Assembly (NCBI GenBank): GCA_045576635.1
Contig: JAZNGT010000015.1
Location: 96,707-160,706 of the forward strand
From: Congzhengia sp045576635
Lineage (GTDB): Bacteria > Bacillota > Clostridia > UBA1381 > UBA9506
Direction: 5' to 3'
Length of the DNA stretch: 64,000 bases
Position numbers and translations under genes: made by a program
The notes under the pieces: generated by a model
What the model saw: the letters and a program-made list of their open reading frames with translations, nothing else
Databases searched by the model: none
What the model was told of the DNA's origin: nothing
Part shown: piece after piece, positions 62,605-64,000 of the stretch
How positions within the stretch are numbered: the stretch's first letter is position 1
Layout of the letters: each line of letters begins with the position of its first letter

Positions 62605-64000
62605 TTATAACGCCTCGATAAGTGATGAAACTTTATTCAGTGCATCATCAATTTTCGATACATCTTTACCGCCTGCCTGCGCAGAATCCGGTCTTCCGCC
62701 GCCACCGCCGCCGGCAACTTTTGCAACTTCGCGAACGATGTCCCCTGCTTTTGCGCCTTTTGCGATTGCATCTTTTGTTGCCATCGCTACAAATGTTGCT
62801 TTTTCGCCATCGGAAGATGCTAAAACAATCACACCGCAGGGTGTATTTGCTTTAAAGTCGTCTCCTAACTGCCGGAGTGCATCAACGGTTGCACCATCGA
62901 TGCGACCGGTTACAACGGTAATCCCGTTAATTTCTTTTGCATTTTCTAAAATTTCGCCTGCCGAATTTTTTGCAAGTTTCGCATTTAAAGAATCTATCGT
63001 GCTTTCTGCTTTCTTTAATTCTTCTGTTACAGAAATTGCTTTCTTTGCCAAATCTTTTGGTGCACATTTTAATGCTTCTGCTGCTTTATTTAAAACTTCC
63101 TGCATTGCATAAAATTCTGCCAAAACGCCAAAACCTGTTACAGCTTCAATTCTTCTTACGCCGGCTGCAACACCTGCTTCGGATAAAATTTTAATGAGTC
63201 CGATTTCAGATGTGTTTTTCACATGACAACCGCCGCAAAGTTCCATAGAATAATCGCCCATAGAAACCACACGGACAACGTCGCCGTATTTATCGCCGAA
63301 CACGGCAACTGCACCACGTTTTTTCGCTTCGTCCAAAGACAAGTTCTCCCATGTAACATCTAAAGATTTTGCGATTTGTGTATTAACTTCGTTTTCGATT
63401 TCAGCCATTTCTTCTGCGGTTATTGCTCTGTCTAATGTAAAGTCAAAACGTAAGCGTTCTGCGTTTACCAAAGAGCCTGCCTGAGATAAGGCTTTACCAA
63501 ACTTATTTTTAAGTGCACTGTCTAAAAGGTGCGTTGCACTGTGGTTTGCCTGAATGCGTTTTCTTTGTTTCGCGTCGACCTTTAAGGTTACGGTTTCGCC
63601 AAGCGAAAATACGCCTTCTTTTACGGTAATGATGTGATAGAACTTACCGTCCGGTGTCTTCTTAGTGTCAGTAACCAGTGCTTCGGCATTTTCGCCTAAA
63701 ACGACACCGATATCACCAACCTGACCGCCGCCTTCTCCATAAAACGGGGTTTTATCAAAAACCAAAATGCCGTCTTTGCCCTCAGAAAGTGCTTTTACGC
63801 TTCCGGTATCTGTTACGATTGCAATAATGTTCGCCTTTGTTTCTAACGAATCATAGCCTACAAATTCTGTGGGTGTTACACTTGCGAGTGCATCAGCAAT
63901 CGCATCATCCCAGCCTACCTCTGTCATTTTTGCATTGGCACGCGCGCGTTCACGCTGAGCCTGCATTTCTCGGTTAAAGCCTTCTTCATCAATTTGGATG
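62605..64000 (-). CDS. alaS: Alanyl-tRNA synthetase, C-terminal part (runs off right edge)
   Basis: Open from the right edge, about 464 codons of the C-terminal half. The edge reads IDEEGFNREMQAQRERAR, the standard AlaRS linker. The editing domain has zinc ligands in HSATHLLDSAL and CGGCHV, and a C-terminal DHHA1 domain has GGGGGGRPDSAQAGG. The catalytic domain is off the window. IreB, its usual neighbour, lies at 18.7 kb. Confidence 0.97.
   Translation of the reverse strand, partial: IQIDEEGFNREMQAQRERARANAKMTEVGWDDAIADALASVTPTEFVGYDSLETKANIIAIVTDTGSVKALSEGKDGILVFDKTPFYGEGGGQVGDIGVVLGENAEALVTDTKKTPDGKFYHIITVKEGVFSLGETVTLKVDAKQRKRIQANHSATHLLDSALKNKFGKALSQAGSLVNAERLRFDFTLDRAITAEEMAEIENEVNTQIAKSLDVTWENLSLDEAKKRGAVAVFGDKYGDVVRVVSMGDYSMELCGGCHVKNTSEIGLIKILSEAGVAAGVRRIEAVTGFGVLAEFYAMQEVLNKAAEALKCAPKDLAKKAISVTEELKKAESTIDSLNAKLAKNSAGEILENAKEINGITVVTGRIDGATVDALRQLGDDFKANTPCGVIVLASSDGEKATFVAMATKDAIAKGAKAGDIVREVAKVAGGGGGGRPDSAQAGGKDVSKIDDALNKVSSLIEAL

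Noticed and set aside
1..64000. tRNA or rRNA genes
   Set aside because: No cloverleaf-like segments or rRNA signatures were recognised by eye in the intergenic regions, which are mostly short.

Overview
This window is a low-GC, densely packed stretch of Bacillota chromosome, most likely from a spore-forming member of the Clostridia. The evidence is the gene content: SpoVT, a SpoVB-type flippase next to MazG and HU, IreB, a CD1247-type protein, YqeG, DUF1292, GatCAB, a single-chain glycyl-tRNA synthetase and the MEP isoprenoid pathway. Starts are ATG plus a good number of TTG/GTG, with strong AGGAGG-type ribosome sites. Vegetative promoters are easy to see as a TTGACA-like or TTGCAA-like box, 17 bp, then TATAAT. 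No rRNA, tRNA, CRISPR array, insertion sequence or classical riboswitch was recognised.

Layout. 1-32 kb is mostly minus strand. It holds the N-terminal part of a P-type ATPase homologue, a GldA/F/G-like ABC exporter behind aspS and hisS, the plsX-acpP-rnc-radical SAM-smc cluster, uvrC, HPr, glyS, queG, ireB, rpmE-secG and an AI-2E family membrane protein. Next come a broken cell-wall amidase gene with a large serine recombinase, spoVT with a divergent unknown gene, a CD1247/SLOG pair, efp and a phosphoribosyltransferase. The last minus-strand block is murD followed by three tandem M42 aminopeptidases and a rhamnulokinase-type kinase. 33.7-40 kb is plus strand: a secreted NlpC/P60 enzyme, nusB-xseA-pgsA-valS and DUF1292. 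40-44 kb is uvrA-ispD-ispF on the minus strand. 44-61 kb is plus strand: two half-size TSUP genes, yqeG-dxs-U32-DUF624-HAD-gatCAB-Cys-rich protein-mnmE-flippase-mazG-hup, a secreted leucine-rich-repeat protein and fucI. The right end is the minus-strand rpsF-ssb-rpsR operon and the C-terminal part of alaS.

The most unusual locus is 20.9-23.9 kb. An amidase_3 (CwlD-like) reading frame begins abruptly at its catalytic His-Gly motif, exactly at a 13-bp near-palindrome. A 514-residue SpoIVCA-sized serine recombinase lies immediately beside it, and a 39-codon gene is translationally coupled upstream of the recombinase. The 188-codon amidase half has no start codon at its beginning, yet no stop codons and intact later metal-ligand motifs. 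The missing N-terminal half (about 50 codons expected) is nowhere in the window. The arrangement resembles the skin element that splits sigK in Bacillus and Clostridioides: a gene that may be rejoined by DNA rearrangement during sporulation. The recombinase leader has a SigE-like -35 at the right spacing, and the neighbouring spoVT/unknown divergent pair has SigG-like and SigE-like promoters. This is inference from sequence, not proof.

Elsewhere the genes form ordinary housekeeping operons for translation, DNA repair, lipid and isoprenoid synthesis and wall synthesis. There are several structured RNA leaders (rnc, rpmE, rpsF, the NlpC gene), and two genes in which a small hairpin sits between the ribosome site and the start codon.
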